DNA from: an uncultured Lachnospiraceae bacterium
GTDB taxonomy: Bacteria; Bacillota; Clostridia; Lachnospirales; Lachnospiraceae
Direction: 5' to 3'
Length of the DNA stretch: 64,000 bases
NCBI GenBank assembly: GCA_934351925.1
Contig: CAKRJT010000014.1
Span: 4,522-68,521 of the forward strand
Below the pieces are notes generated by a model. The model was given only the letters and a program-made list of their open reading frames with translations, was not told the origin of the DNA and made no database searches. This document shows positions 53,415-62,992 of the stretch, piece by piece (position 1 is the first letter of the stretch; every line of letters starts with the position of its first letter). A program made the position numbers and the translations under genes.

Positions 53415-56400
53415 TTAGAGAAAATCAAAACTTTCCTGCGAAAAGCTTAGTCTTTCGTACTCCAATTCGCTCTCGGCAACCTGACTGTGGTAGTCCACCA
53501 CGACTGTCTGCTGTTTTTTGTCAACAAGTCTCTGGCCGAGCACATAATTCACGTCAAAACGACCCGTTATGGCAGGTGTCGCACCTCTTGCCGGAACTAT
53601 TAGCTGTACATGGTTCGTCTTTAATAATTTAAAAATCGGCTCCCAGATATACACGTCCTTCGCCGCCCCGAAAGGATTGTCGATAAATATTGTCTTTCCG
53701 AGCACGGCAGCCTCCTTCCCGCCCGCATTTATGCTCGCGATGTAGTTGATGACCGACACAAGGAACTGAATGTAGATACCCTGCGACTGTCCCGTACTTC
53801 CGACAGCCTCCTCATAGCGCAGATAACGGCTCTGATCCTTTATCCTCTCGCGCTTATACAGACTCAGCTTTATGCTGTCCATATCCGTTACTATGACAGA
53901 AAAAAGTCTCTTCCAGCCAAGCCTGCCTCTTATATATTTGAGGCGCTCCTCCATGGTCTTGAAATTCTCCGCAAGTGACACTGTCTCATTAATATACACA
54001 GACATTCTGTCTTTATACATTTCTTCCTTAATATAAGGTATCTGAAGCGACAACACCGGAATCACCTCATCATCAAGGGTTATTTTCGACAGCTTATCAA
54101 GCCTCTCGAGCTCGGAACGGATATTGGTGCATATCTGCACGCACCTGTTCTCAAAATTGCTCTTGATGAGCTCCATGTCGTCAATTCCCCTGCTTATCCT
54201 GTCCCTCTCAAGCGCAATGCAGTCCATCGTGCCCTTGAGCGCCTCCGCCAGCTCCCCGGCCTCAGCCCTGCACTGAGGCGGCTGGACATTCTGCTTTATC
54301 TCCTGTGCAAGCTCATAAGCTTTCAGCCCGTCCAGCTCGTCGACAAGCACATCCCTCGCACGGACAAATGCCGCACGCTTCTTCTGCTCCTCCTTCAACA
54401 GAGCCTCGAAGGCTCGTCCTGCTTCCTCGTACTGCGCGTTTGTAAGCTCCTCCTGCGGCAGCTCCGTGACAGACGCTTCTGAGGAAGCCATACTATTTAT
54501 GATATCCTCCGCGTCGGGTGCAACTGATTTTACCATGCGCTCGAGATCCTTCTGCATGAGCATGCACGAGGTCTGCTCCTTAAAATTAGCCTTCTGAGTG
54601 TCAGCCAGAGCCTTATATTCATTTTTCAGCCTGTCAAGCTCTGCCCTGTGCTGCCTGATGTATTCCTGCGGATTTGATACGGACAGCTCATGCAGCTCTC
54701 CGTAATGCTCCTCATAGTTCTTCTTTGCATAGGCACTGCTGCCCTCTATGCGGTTCATCTGCGTGCTTGCGCCGTCGAGCTCACCCTGCATATTTTTAAG
54801 GCTCTGCCTCAGCTTATCCTGAGCCGTCGCGAGCTCATTAAGCTCTGCCGGACTCTTGACGCGCAGTGCCCCCTCTCCCTCAAGCTCCCTCGCCCTCTCT
54901 AGGGTGATGCCTCTGTGAAGCATTGAACGCTGTGCTTTCTCCATGGCTTCACGGCAGTTTTCCATGAGCCTCTCCTTGTCAGCCACATCCCCCAGCTCCT
55001 GCGTCATAAGCGCCAGTATCGCTTTGAAACGGGCGTCCAGCTCCGTCGCCGGCACCAAGAGCTTCACCTCGCCGGAAGCCTCCTTATCCACCGCGGCGTC
55101 AGAGTCTTCCACCTTCTCATCGTAGTACGGTGCGTACATCTCCCAGTTCTTTTTTATTCTGTCTATATTCTCCTGATAGCTGTTCTTCCTTGCAGTGAGC
55201 TCCCTGCATGCCCTCTCCCTGCTCTCATACAGCTCCTTTGACAGCTTTCCGGCTTTGACCGCCGCGTCCTTTGCCGCCTCGTTCTTTTTAATTTCCAGAT
55301 TACATTCATCTAACTTCTCGCTTAGAAGTGCGATGCTTTCAAGGCTTTCCTTTATCCCGAGGTTCTCGGAAAGCTCCGATTCAAGCCTGCGGCCGCGCTC
55401 CGAAAGCTCTGCAAAGCGCTCCTGTACGCCCGCTAAAAGCTCCTCAAGCCTGCCCGTCCGCTCCGTCAGCCTGTCACTCTCAAGCTTCTGCTGTGTGAGC
55501 TGCCTGTCAAGCTGCGCCGCCTGCTCAGTCTCCATGCACGCATAGCCGCTCACCCGCTCGTAGTCATTTTTCACGACCTCAAGCCTGTCCTCGAGCTTTG
55601 ACAGCTCAAGCTCCGTCTGGTCAAGCTCCTCCGATGCCTTCTTTATCCCCGACTGTCTGCCAGCCTCATCATATATAAATGACAGGTCACGGCAGGCAAG
55701 CATATACACCTCGTCCGGCTGACTGATATCCTCAGCACTGTCCGACTTAAGCACCTTCTCCACGGCGGAGAGCTTTATTATCGGCACCACTCCGCAGTCC
55801 ATTGCCATGACGTTTCTGTCGCGGCACACTGCATCATAGTCGTCTCCGACAAGCACGGAATACGGAAGATACGGAAATGCCGCCGCGAGAGCAGCGCACT
55901 CGTCACTGTTTTTTCCGCGCAGATACTCAGCGCCCCCGGCTACGGCTCCCTCATATCTGCTTGTGAGGTATTCGCACATTTCCTGAACGCCCTTAGGGTC
56001 GACCGGTTTCAAATTCTCTATCGAGCTTATATATTCCTTTATGGTGTCCGCCTTTTTGCGAAGCTGTCCGCGTCCCGACAGCATGTTGTCATAAGCCTGC
56101 CCCAGCACATCCCTCAGCTTCCCATGGTCAGGTTCACCGTACACTCTGCCGAGCGCCGTCAGCTCGTTCTCCCTGTCGCGCGCCCTTGAAAGCCTCTTTG
56201 CGAGCGCCTTAATGGCCTCATTGCAGCTTACAAGCTCTGCCTGCACCTCCGCGCGCTCCCTTATGAATCCGTCCTTCTTAGCATTTAACTGCTCCTTCTC
56301 AGTCTCGAGCGCGCTCTGTGCGTTTTGCAGCTCACCAATTCTCTCACCGTACTTTCCCGCCTCGGCGGACGCATTCTCTGTCACAAGAAGCGGCGTGTGC

Positions 56401-57896
56401 CCAAGCTTCTCCTTTATATCGCGCTCAAGCTCAATAACCTGTGCGCCAAGAGCCGCCAGCATGCCCTCCGCGCGGGCATGCTCGTTGTCATTCACGCGAT
56501 AATTCTCCCTGAGATTTTCAAGTGCCTCACGGCTCTCCTGCTCCCTTAGCGTAATGTCCCTAAGCCCGCTCTCATTTTCCGAGAGCTCCGCCTGCATGTA
56601 CACACGCTTTGCCGCAGCAAGGTCACGAAGCTCACGGGCGAGGTCGTCTCTTCCCTTATTTCTGTTGTTGATGTACTCACGAAGCTCAGTGAGGCTTCTC
56701 TCCTGCTTTACATAGTCCGCGTAGTCCTCCGCAGCGTAGGACAGCTCAAGCTCAGCCCTGTTCTCCTCATAGTTTTTTGAGAGCGCGCTGCAGCTCTGAG
56801 TAAGGCTGTCCACCAGCTCACGCACCTTTTTAAGCTCCGTCTCCTCCTCGGTTATAAGCGCCGCAGCGATAAGCTTCTCCTGCGTGAGCTCCGCCTCTTT
56901 AAGCTGTGAAAGCTCACCCTCAAGCCTTTTCGCCTCAAGTTCCTTCTTCTCCACCTGTGCCCTCGCAGCTAAAAGGTATCTGAACAGCCTGTTCCTGCCC
57001 TCCTCCTTGCGCTCGAAAATATTTCCAAAATCGGAAGCCTTTGAGGTAAAGTCGGAGATCAGCCCGAGCTGTCTGTCATAATTTTCTATGTCATCCCTTC
57101 TCTTTGCAAGCTCCAGGAGCTTATCCTTTATCTCAAGGAGTGTCCTCGACATCTCATCGTCACCGTTTCCTCCGCGGATACGGTTGTTGTAGGATTTCTC
57201 GATTATCTCCTCGATGAGAAGATCCTCCACGACCTTCCTCGTCGTCCTGTAATTGCTCTCAAAGTAGGTTCTTACATGTCCCTCGGTCTTATTTATGCCC
57301 CTGACCAGCTCCCAGTGGCTCTCATAAATTCCGTAGTCGTTAATGAAGCTCAGGTAATCCCCCTTTCTGTCAAAGAGTCTTACCTTCACCCCGAAATCCT
57401 TCTTCTCTAAGTCCCTTAAATACGCCTTCAGCCCGTTGTAGGTGATGCGCTCCTTCCCGTCGGAGAGAGGCAGATTTTTAATGTCATTATCCCCGAATTC
57501 CCGGTAAAAAATACAATAGTTGAAGTACTCTATGCCCGCTCTTAACTCATCCTCACTGTCCTCGCCGCCCCTTGCCTTTCGCGCGCAGAAGCCGCAGGTC
57601 ATGTACTTGTAGCCGTTTTTGACATCGCACGAGTCAAGCTTCCACTCGACAAGCGAATGTATCGTCGTGCTTCCGCCCGGCTGTGAAAAAAGCTTCTCGA
57701 CCGGCTGCTTGTCATCGAGCGTGCAGTTAGGAAGCATCGTCTGGAGCAGAAGGAGCATGAGCACACTCTTTCCGCCTCCGTTTGCGAGGTCATATATGGT
57801 ATTTCTGCACGAAAAACGCATGAGGAAATCATCGTAGTACTGCGTGCCGAAATTATATTTTATATTGTTGACTCTTATTCTGTTAATCTGGGGCAT
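53415..57896 (-). CDS. SMC/MukB-like ATPase, JetC-type
   Basis: The 1493-residue protein has an N-terminal ATPase head half with Walker A ANGGGKS (about 38-44), long heptad-rich coiled coils (about 290-630 and 740-1250) with a central hinge-like region (about 640-740), and a C-terminal head half. The latter holds a signature-like SxGQSQG and a Walker B TIFIDNPFGAAKD, where Asn follows the aspartate instead of the usual catalytic Glu. The YMTCGFC motif may bind zinc. The layout is that of MukB and of Wadjet JetC, DNA-loop-extruding motors. Its ATG overlaps the MukE-like gene by 14 bp, so translation is coupled. Confidence 0.85.
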   Translation of the reverse strand: MPQINRIRVNNIKYNFGTQYYDDFLMRFSCRNTIYDLANGGGKSVLMLLLLQTMLPNCTLDDKQPVEKLFSQPGGSTTIHSLVEWKLDSCDVKNGYKYMTCGFCARKARGGEDSEDELRAGIEYFNYCIFYREFGDNDIKNLPLSDGKERITYNGLKAYLRDLEKKDFGVKVRLFDRKGDYLSFINDYGIYESHWELVRGINKTEGHVRTYFESNYRTTRKVVEDLLIEEIIEKSYNNRIRGGNGDDEMSRTLLEIKDKLLELAKRRDDIENYDRQLGLISDFTSKASDFGNIFERKEEGRNRLFRYLLAARAQVEKKELEAKRLEGELSQLKEAELTQEKLIAAALITEEETELKKVRELVDSLTQSCSALSKNYEENRAELELSYAAEDYADYVKQERSLTELREYINNRNKGRDDLARELRDLAAAKRVYMQAELSENESGLRDITLREQESREALENLRENYRVNDNEHARAEGMLAALGAQVIELERDIKEKLGHTPLLVTENASAEAGKYGERIGELQNAQSALETEKEQLNAKKDGFIRERAEVQAELVSCNEAIKALAKRLSRARDRENELTALGRVYGEPDHGKLRDVLGQAYDNMLSGRGQLRKKADTIKEYISSIENLKPVDPKGVQEMCEYLTSRYEGAVAGGAEYLRGKNSDECAALAAAFPYLPYSVLVGDDYDAVCRDRNVMAMDCGVVPIIKLSAVEKVLKSDSAEDISQPDEVYMLACRDLSFIYDEAGRQSGIKKASEELDQTELELSKLEDRLEVVKNDYERVSGYACMETEQAAQLDRQLTQQKLESDRLTERTGRLEELLAGVQERFAELSERGRRLESELSENLGIKESLESIALLSEKLDECNLEIKKNEAAKDAAVKAGKLSKELYESRERACRELTARKNSYQENIDRIKKNWEMYAPYYDEKVEDSDAAVDKEASGEVKLLVPATELDARFKAILALMTQELGDVADKERLMENCREAMEKAQRSMLHRGITLERARELEGEGALRVKSPAELNELATAQDKLRQSLKNMQGELDGASTQMNRIEGSSAYAKKNYEEHYGELHELSVSNPQEYIRQHRAELDRLKNEYKALADTQKANFKEQTSCMLMQKDLERMVKSVAPDAEDIINSMASSEASVTELPQEELTNAQYEEAGRAFEALLKEEQKKRAAFVRARDVLVDELDGLKAYELAQEIKQNVQPPQCRAEAGELAEALKGTMDCIALERDRISRGIDDMELIKSNFENRCVQICTNIRSELERLDKLSKITLDDEVIPVLSLQIPYIKEEMYKDRMSVYINETVSLAENFKTMEERLKYIRGRLGWKRLFSVIVTDMDSIKLSLYKRERIKDQSRYLRYEEAVGSTGQSQGIYIQFLVSVINYIASINAGGKEAAVLGKTIFIDNPFGAAKDVYIWEPIFKLLKTNHVQLIVPARGATPAITGRFDVNYVLGQRLVDKKQQTVVVDYHSQVAESELEYERLSFSQESFDFL

Positions 57897-58626
57897 TCTG
57901 TGTATCCTCCTGTCCGTCTGCCTGCGTCAGTATCTCGTAGAGCCTTGCGCGGTTGACACTGTAATAATTCTCAGCCATCGCCTTGAAGCGGTCCGTCGGA
58001 TAATATTTGTCCTGATTTTCCACAAAAAGCCCCTGCGACACAAGAAAATTGAAGGTAATCTTCACATAGCCCGTCCTGGAATTTCTCGCGGCCCTCTGAC
58101 CCTGCACATCGTCCGTCGATGTGACCGGGAGCTCGTCCCACAAAAGCGCCAGCGTCTTGAAGCTGTTCTCCTCCACCTCATCGAGCACAAGCCCCGCGGA
58201 ATGATCCACCACATTTGCCAGCACGCCGTTCACCGCATTTATTACCTCCTCATGCCTTACAAACTCCGTGTAGGTGTAGCTTCCCGAGGTCTTATAGAAC
58301 TCCGTCATCGTGCAGTATATTATAAGATAACACAAAAACAGCTCCTTGTTCACCTTCACCCCGAGCGCTCGTCTTAGCTCCTCGTTCGTGAAGCCGAAGC
58401 CCGAACCGTCCCTGCCGTCCTCATCTGCACTGACAAACAGTGCATTGTTATATTCGTAAATCTCAAGGCCTAATTTCTTTAATATCAGGCGCAGTGCATC
58501 GTACACCTGCGAATTGGAGGAGTACTCCTCGTACAGGGCAATGTTCCCGACCGATGCCCCGACCTGCTCCCCCTTTATGAGGGCGGCGGCGAGCTCCAGC
58601 GCCTTTTCCAAATTGCGTTCTTCCAT
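57883..58626 (-). CDS. MukE/JetB-like winged-helix subunit
   Basis: The 247-residue helical protein carries two winged-helix-like segments (about 55-100 and 125-215), as in MukE and in Wadjet JetB subunits that bind the kleisin. The family has, as far as I recall, the DUF6063 label; I could not check it. The start at 58626 has AAAGGA eight bases upstream. Longer in-frame starts lie inside the JetA-like gene and lack a site. It lies 25 bp after the JetA-like gene and overlaps the JetC-like gene by 14 bp, so all three are one translational unit. Confidence 0.78.
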   Translation of the reverse strand: MEERNLEKALELAAALIKGEQVGASVGNIALYEEYSSNSQVYDALRLILKKLGLEIYEYNNALFVSADEDGRDGSGFGFTNEELRRALGVKVNKELFLCYLIIYCTMTEFYKTSGSYTYTEFVRHEEVINAVNGVLANVVDHSAGLVLDEVEENSFKTLALLWDELPVTSTDDVQGQRAARNSRTGYVKITFNFLVSQGLFVENQDKYYPTDRFKAMAENYYSVNRARLYEILTQADGQEDTQNAPD

Positions 58627-58651
58627 GTGCAATCCTTTCTTAATTGTATTT

Positions 58652-60190
58652 TTATTCGACTCTAAAATGTATATTGGATATCGTAAACCCGCTCCCCGGC
58701 ACCAGCTCATCCTCATCAGGCGCCGCAGGCTCAAGCATGAATTTCATTCCGAGATACTGTGCGTACTCCGGCTTTTCGGCGCAGTCGTGGAATATCTCGT
58801 CAAGAAACGTCTCCATGACATGTCTGTCCGCCTCGAAGCTGTACTCCTTCTTCTGGCAGAGGTGCACCAGAAAAGAATAATAATCGCCGTTCTCAAAAAG
58901 TGTATCGCCGAATATCCTTCCCGCGAGCTCGTTGAAGGTTCTCAAATCAAAGCTTGGCCGCCTCTTTAACAGCGACAGAAGCAGCTTGATAAGCGCGGAA
59001 TAATTGTCCCTTATTCTCTTGTCCTCGAGCTCATCGTCGTAGACTATATTCTCAACCACAGCGTTCTCTATAAGCTCCGGCTTGTCCTCACGCCCCGGTC
59101 TGTAGGTGAGCAGGTCCTCTATCCGCGCCACGCCGAAGGTCTTGTTTATTTTAAGTCCCATTACAGGCCGCACAAGCGCGCCAAGCAGGGTTATATCGTC
59201 ACGCTTCATCGCCATCGAGAGTGCGTTCCTGAAATCAAAGCTCGGCCTGAGCCTGCCAAGCTTCGCCCTCTTTACCATCTCGTCAGCCATTATCCCAAGC
59301 TGTGTGCACGCGGACAGCAGCTTCAGGTGATTATTCATCGCTATTTTAAGTTCGGTGTCGAGCTGGTATATCTCGCCTGTTATCTTAAGGTATGAGCCGT
59401 AATCGTCACTGCCCTTGTCAGCCTCCGCCCTTCTCTGCGCCGCGTCGATGAGCTCCGAATTCTTCACAAAGAGCTTCTGTTCCTCGTCAAACCATTTTAT
59501 TCCCGTGTTGAAGAAATCCTCGTATGCCTCAAGCCCCGAAAATATATCCGCAGACAGAAGCCCCATGACCTGGTTTTTCTTAAGCCACAGCCTGTCGACC
59601 TCCTTATTTATGCGCCTTACGACATCGGTTCCACCCTTGAAATCCTTCGACTGTATCATCTTCTCGAGCAGAATCTGTTCTATGCTTATCCTGCTCTCGT
59701 CCTTGATTTCCTTGGTGTCCAGATAAAATTCGATTCCCTCGGGGCTTACCGAGTACCAGACGGTGCCGTCCTCTATGCGGCTGTCTATAAGCCTCACCCT
59801 CGATATCTTTTTCTTTCTGTCGACAGGGTCAAAATAGTGGAAAACGAACGGCTTTCCGTCATTTTTCAGCTTGTCGAAAATGTAGTCGACAAGTATGCTC
59901 ATATCGCCCTGCGGCGGGTTCAGCTTGAAATCGCGCCTTATGCACCTGCTCATAAATGCCGCATACTCCTGGTATGTGACATCTCTCTCCTTAAAATTAT
60001 TCTCCTCAATAAAAAAACGCAGCACCGCCATGAGAATATACCCCATGTCCAGGCTGTCATATATCCCCTCCCTGTACCATGAAAAGGACACCTCCGACAG
60101 CTTAAAAAACGGGTAGTATTTCTTCAGGTTCAGCATACGTTCCCTGTGGTCTGTAATTATATCATTTACTAAAATATTCTCCTGCGGCAT
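58652..60190 (-). CDS. Kleisin-like JetA-type subunit
   Basis: The 512-residue protein resembles, by size, helical content and position, the JetA/MukF kleisin of Wadjet-type condensins; the Pfam DUF5716 (JetA) label is from memory. N-terminal residues about 1-180 look like winged-helix dimer modules. A helical middle part (about 190-330, with LLEKMIQSKDFKGGTDVVRRINKEVDRLW) follows, and a C-terminal winged-helix region (about 420-512) would contact the ATPase head. It is the first gene of the operon, under its own promoter. The cellular role, plasmid defence or chromosome folding, is not decided by the sequence. Confidence 0.8.
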   Translation of the reverse strand: MPQENILVNDIITDHRERMLNLKKYYPFFKLSEVSFSWYREGIYDSLDMGYILMAVLRFFIEENNFKERDVTYQEYAAFMSRCIRRDFKLNPPQGDMSILVDYIFDKLKNDGKPFVFHYFDPVDRKKKISRVRLIDSRIEDGTVWYSVSPEGIEFYLDTKEIKDESRISIEQILLEKMIQSKDFKGGTDVVRRINKEVDRLWLKKNQVMGLLSADIFSGLEAYEDFFNTGIKWFDEEQKLFVKNSELIDAAQRRAEADKGSDDYGSYLKITGEIYQLDTELKIAMNNHLKLLSACTQLGIMADEMVKRAKLGRLRPSFDFRNALSMAMKRDDITLLGALVRPVMGLKINKTFGVARIEDLLTYRPGREDKPELIENAVVENIVYDDELEDKRIRDNYSALIKLLLSLLKRRPSFDLRTFNELAGRIFGDTLFENGDYYSFLVHLCQKKEYSFEADRHVMETFLDEIFHDCAEKPEYAQYLGMKFMLEPAAPDEDELVPGSGFTISNIHFRVE

Positions 60191-60222
60191 TCACGAAAAC
60201 CTCTTCCAAAAATTCAGAAATT

Positions 60223-60243
60223 GTAACTGTTTCGAATAGTTAC
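60223..60243 (-). promoter_or_regulatory. Palindromic candidate operator of the JetABC-like operon
   Basis: A 21-bp imperfect palindrome with GTAACT and AGTTAC ends and a central TTCGAA begins about four bases after the predicted transcription start. This is a usual place for a repressor site. Confidence 0.45.
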
Positions 60244-60253
60244 CATAAATTTA

Positions 60254-60282
60254 ATTATACCGCATGGAAAAGGGTATGGCAA
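60254..60282 (-). promoter_or_regulatory. Sigma-A-type promoter of the JetABC-like operon
   Basis: TTGCCA and a perfect TATAAT are separated by 17 bp, about 65 bp before the JetA-like start and downstream of the recR terminator, so the operon is transcribed independently. Confidence 0.78.
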
Positions 60283-60287
60283 GGGAT

Positions 60288-60327
60288 TGAAAAAGGGCGG
60301 AGAACTGACATTAATCAGCCTCCGCCT
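60288..60327 (-). terminator. Terminator of the dnaX-ybaB-recR operon
   Basis: GGCGGAG (60296-60302) pairs with CTCCGCC (60320-60326). On the minus strand the stem is followed by CTTTTTC. Confidence 0.85.
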
Positions 60328-60336
60328 GTATTTTTC

Positions 60337-60933
60337 TTATAATAGTGTTCTTCCCTCAAGGGCACGAAGCAGGGTTATCTCATCGATATTCTCCAAATCT
60401 CCGCCAACAGGCACACCGCTCGCGATGCGGCTCACCTTTATCCCCGTCGGCTTCACCAGCTTGCTTATGTACATCGCCGTGGTCTCGCCCTCAAGACTTG
60501 AGTTGGTGGCAATGATGACCTCCTCCACGTCTCCCTCGAGACGCTTCATAAGCTCCTTGAGCCTGATGTCGTTAGGACCTATGCCCAGCATCGGCGATAT
60601 CGCACCGTGCAGCACATGGTACACACCGTCGTACTTCTGCGTCTTTTCGTATGCCGCCATATCCCTCGTGTTCTCGACAACCATGATTACCTTATGGTTG
60701 CGGCCTGGGTTGCTGCATATCGGGCAGAGCTCCTCGTCCGTGAGCGTGTAGCAACAGCTACAATATCTCACATTCGTCTTGGCACTTATGATGGCGCTCG
60801 AGAGGCTCTCCACCTGCTCGCGCGGCATTCCGATAATGTGAAATGCGAGGCGCTGTGCCGATTTCGCTCCTATTCCCGGGAGTCTTGAGAGCTCCTCAAT
60901 AAGCTTGTTAATCTGACTTCCATAGTACTCCAT
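60337..60933 (-). CDS. recR: Recombination mediator RecR
   Basis: RecR loads RecA with RecF and RecO at gapped DNA. The 198-residue protein has a helix-hairpin-helix region (LPGIGAKSAQRLAFHII), a four-cysteine zinc finger (CSCCYTLTDEELCPICS) and a TOPRIM domain (VMVVENTRDMAAYEKT, GVYHVLHGAISPM). Its ATG overlaps the ybaB stop codon by a base or two (TAATG), a tight translational coupling that is common in the dnaX operon of Firmicutes. Confidence 0.97.
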   Translation of the reverse strand: MEYYGSQINKLIEELSRLPGIGAKSAQRLAFHIIGMPREQVESLSSAIISAKTNVRYCSCCYTLTDEELCPICSNPGRNHKVIMVVENTRDMAAYEKTQKYDGVYHVLHGAISPMLGIGPNDIRLKELMKRLEGDVEEVIIATNSSLEGETTAMYISKLVKPTGIKVSRIASGVPVGGDLENIDEITLLRALEGRTLL

Positions 60934-61289
60934 TAGAACGGGAAGCCTCCGCCAAGACCGCCGAGTCCTCCTGTAATCTTAGCCATGGACGCCTGTGAGA
61001 GCTCCTCAATCTGTCTGAGCGCCTCGTTCGTGGCAGCCATGATCATATCCTCGAGCATCTCGATATCATCGGTATCGACAGCCTCAGGGTCAATCTTTAC
61101 CTTGGTGACCTCCTTCTTGCCGGATACTGTGACGGATACGGCACCGCCGCCTGCGGAAGCTGTAATCTCCTTCTCCTCGAGCTCCTTAGTGGTCTCCTCC
61201 ATCTGACGCTGCATCTTCTGTGCCTGCTTCATCAGGTTATTCATATTGCCGGGCATTGCGCCGCCCGGAAAGCCTCCTCTTTTTGCCAT
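60933..61289 (-). CDS. YbaB/EbfC family nucleoid-associated protein
   Basis: The 118-residue DNA-binding protein is small and helix-rich with the family core MKQAQKMQRQMEETTKELEEKEITASAGGGAVSVTVSGK and a C-terminal glycine-rich end. Members coat DNA as dimers and are encoded next to dnaX and recR in many bacteria, as here. The N-terminus carries a Gly/Phe-rich extension (MAKRGGFPGG). The stop overlaps recR. Confidence 0.95.
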   Translation of the reverse strand: MAKRGGFPGGAMPGNMNNLMKQAQKMQRQMEETTKELEEKEITASAGGGAVSVTVSGKKEVTKVKIDPEAVDTDDIEMLEDMIMAATNEALRQIEELSQASMAKITGGLGGLGGGFPF

Positions 61290-61357
61290 AACGGTCTCCT
61301 TATTTTCTTAATTTTTATAATTATTTACACTATATACAAAATTCGAGATTATTTCAA

Positions 61358-62977
61358 CTAAAAATCCTCTTCCTCGATGTTCATTCTGCACAAATCCTCG
61401 AGGGTGTCATACTCCTGCGAAGCGTCGGCTCCGTTCTTGAGATGTATAACCTCAAGCTCCATGTCGAGCCCTGTCTTGTCAGCGATGGTTCTCCTTATGG
61501 TCTCTAAATTCTCAGGCTGTGAAACAATCGAATAGTAAGTCTCATTGTCATAGATGAGCTGCAGCTTATTTCCGCCGCCGTTAGCCTTCGTCGTATAATG
61601 CTCAAGTATGGGCTTCAACGACAACGCAAGCCCATTGCATATTCCGCGCCAATTCTGAATAACCGCGGTTATGTCCTCCGACCTCGCGGGCTTTGGTTCC
61701 CTCCTGACGCCTGTATCAGCTCCCTGAGTGAATGTACCCGGAGCTCCCGCCCCCTGACCGGACATGCCGCAAGCCCCCGGCACCGCTCCTGCGGCAGCCA
61801 TCGCTCCCGCCGCAGCCGCAAGCCCTGTCTCCATCTGCCTTTCAAGAACCTTGATGCGGTCAAGCACAGAGTCTAAACCCTTCTCCATGGACGGGCGCGT
61901 GAGCTTTATAAGCGCCACCTCGACCATGACCCGCTTCTGGCTGGAATTTTTAAGCTGACCCGACAGTTCGGAAAAGACCCTGATGTAGCGCATTATTCCG
62001 TTCAGATCCGTGAGCTTGGCGTCCTCCCTTAGAAGCTTCATGTTTTCCTCGGACATCTCAAGCACGTCCGAGGCATCGGTCGATGACTGTAGCAGCATGA
62101 GATTTCTCAGATACCAGGTGAAATCAGCCACGAACTGGCTCAAATCCCTTCCGTCTATTATGATGCGTTCAAGCCTATGGATAAGCCCTATGGCATCCCC
62201 GTCAATAATTCCTCTGTAAAAATCAGAGAACACCTCCGTGTCCACTGCACCTAAGACATCGAGCACATTCTCGTACCTGAGTTCCTGCCCCATGTAGAAG
62301 GCAAGACACTGGTCAAGCAGGCTCAGCGCATCCCTCATCGAGCCGTCGGCAGCCTTCGCAACATATCTTAACGCCCTCTCGTCAGCCACTATGCCCTCTG
62401 CCTGCATAAGCTCCGAGAGTCTCGCGCTTATAGTATCTATGGATATTCTCTTAAAATCATACCTCTGGCATCTTGAGAGAATGGTTATAGGTATCTTGTG
62501 CGCCTCCGTGGTCGCAAGGATAAATATAACATACGCCGGCGGCTCCTCCAAGGTCTTTAAAAGCGCGTTGAACGCTCCTATCGAGAGCATATGCACCTCG
62601 TCGATTATATATACCTTGAAGCGCCCCTGCGTGGGAGGATATGCAACCTCCTCCTTAATCTCTCTTATGTTGTCAACACCGTTGTTCGATGCGGCATCAA
62701 TCTCAATTACATTCATGCTCGCACCTGCCGCCACGGCACGGCACACCTCACACTCGCCGCACGGATTTCCGTCGACAGGATGTGCACAGTTGACCGCCTT
62801 TGCAAGTATCTTCGCCACCGAGGTCTTTCCCGTTCCTCTTGTCCCGCAGAACAGATACGCATGCCCTATACGGTCATTTTTTATCTGGTTCTTCAGGGTA
62901 GTGACAATGTGCTCCTGCCCCTTGACCTCGTCAAAGTCAGACGGCCTCCATTTTCTGTATAAAGCTGTATAAGACAT
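61358..62977 (-). CDS. dnaX: DNA polymerase III subunit tau/gamma
   Basis: This clamp-loader ATPase holds the replisome together. The 539-residue protein has Walker A GTRGTGKTS (about 45-53), a zinc module CxxCxxC-type (CGECEVC), Walker B VYIIDEVHML, sensor ATTEAHKIP and the arginine-finger motif SRCQRYDF. After residue about 370 an Ala/Gly-rich linker leads to a short C-terminal domain. The start is 62977. It begins 15 bp after the phosphofructokinase stop, so the latter may be cotranscribed. Confidence 0.96.
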   Translation of the reverse strand: MSYTALYRKWRPSDFDEVKGQEHIVTTLKNQIKNDRIGHAYLFCGTRGTGKTSVAKILAKAVNCAHPVDGNPCGECEVCRAVAAGASMNVIEIDAASNNGVDNIREIKEEVAYPPTQGRFKVYIIDEVHMLSIGAFNALLKTLEEPPAYVIFILATTEAHKIPITILSRCQRYDFKRISIDTISARLSELMQAEGIVADERALRYVAKAADGSMRDALSLLDQCLAFYMGQELRYENVLDVLGAVDTEVFSDFYRGIIDGDAIGLIHRLERIIIDGRDLSQFVADFTWYLRNLMLLQSSTDASDVLEMSEENMKLLREDAKLTDLNGIMRYIRVFSELSGQLKNSSQKRVMVEVALIKLTRPSMEKGLDSVLDRIKVLERQMETGLAAAAGAMAAAGAVPGACGMSGQGAGAPGTFTQGADTGVRREPKPARSEDITAVIQNWRGICNGLALSLKPILEHYTTKANGGGNKLQLIYDNETYYSIVSQPENLETIRRTIADKTGLDMELEVIHLKNGADASQEYDTLEDLCRMNIEEEDF

Positions 62978-62992
62978 AAAAATCTCCCGTGC

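Noticed and set aside
60254..60282. Read-through from the dnaX-ybaB-recR operon as the only source of JetABC-like transcription
   Set aside because: A clear terminator follows recR and a good promoter follows the terminator.
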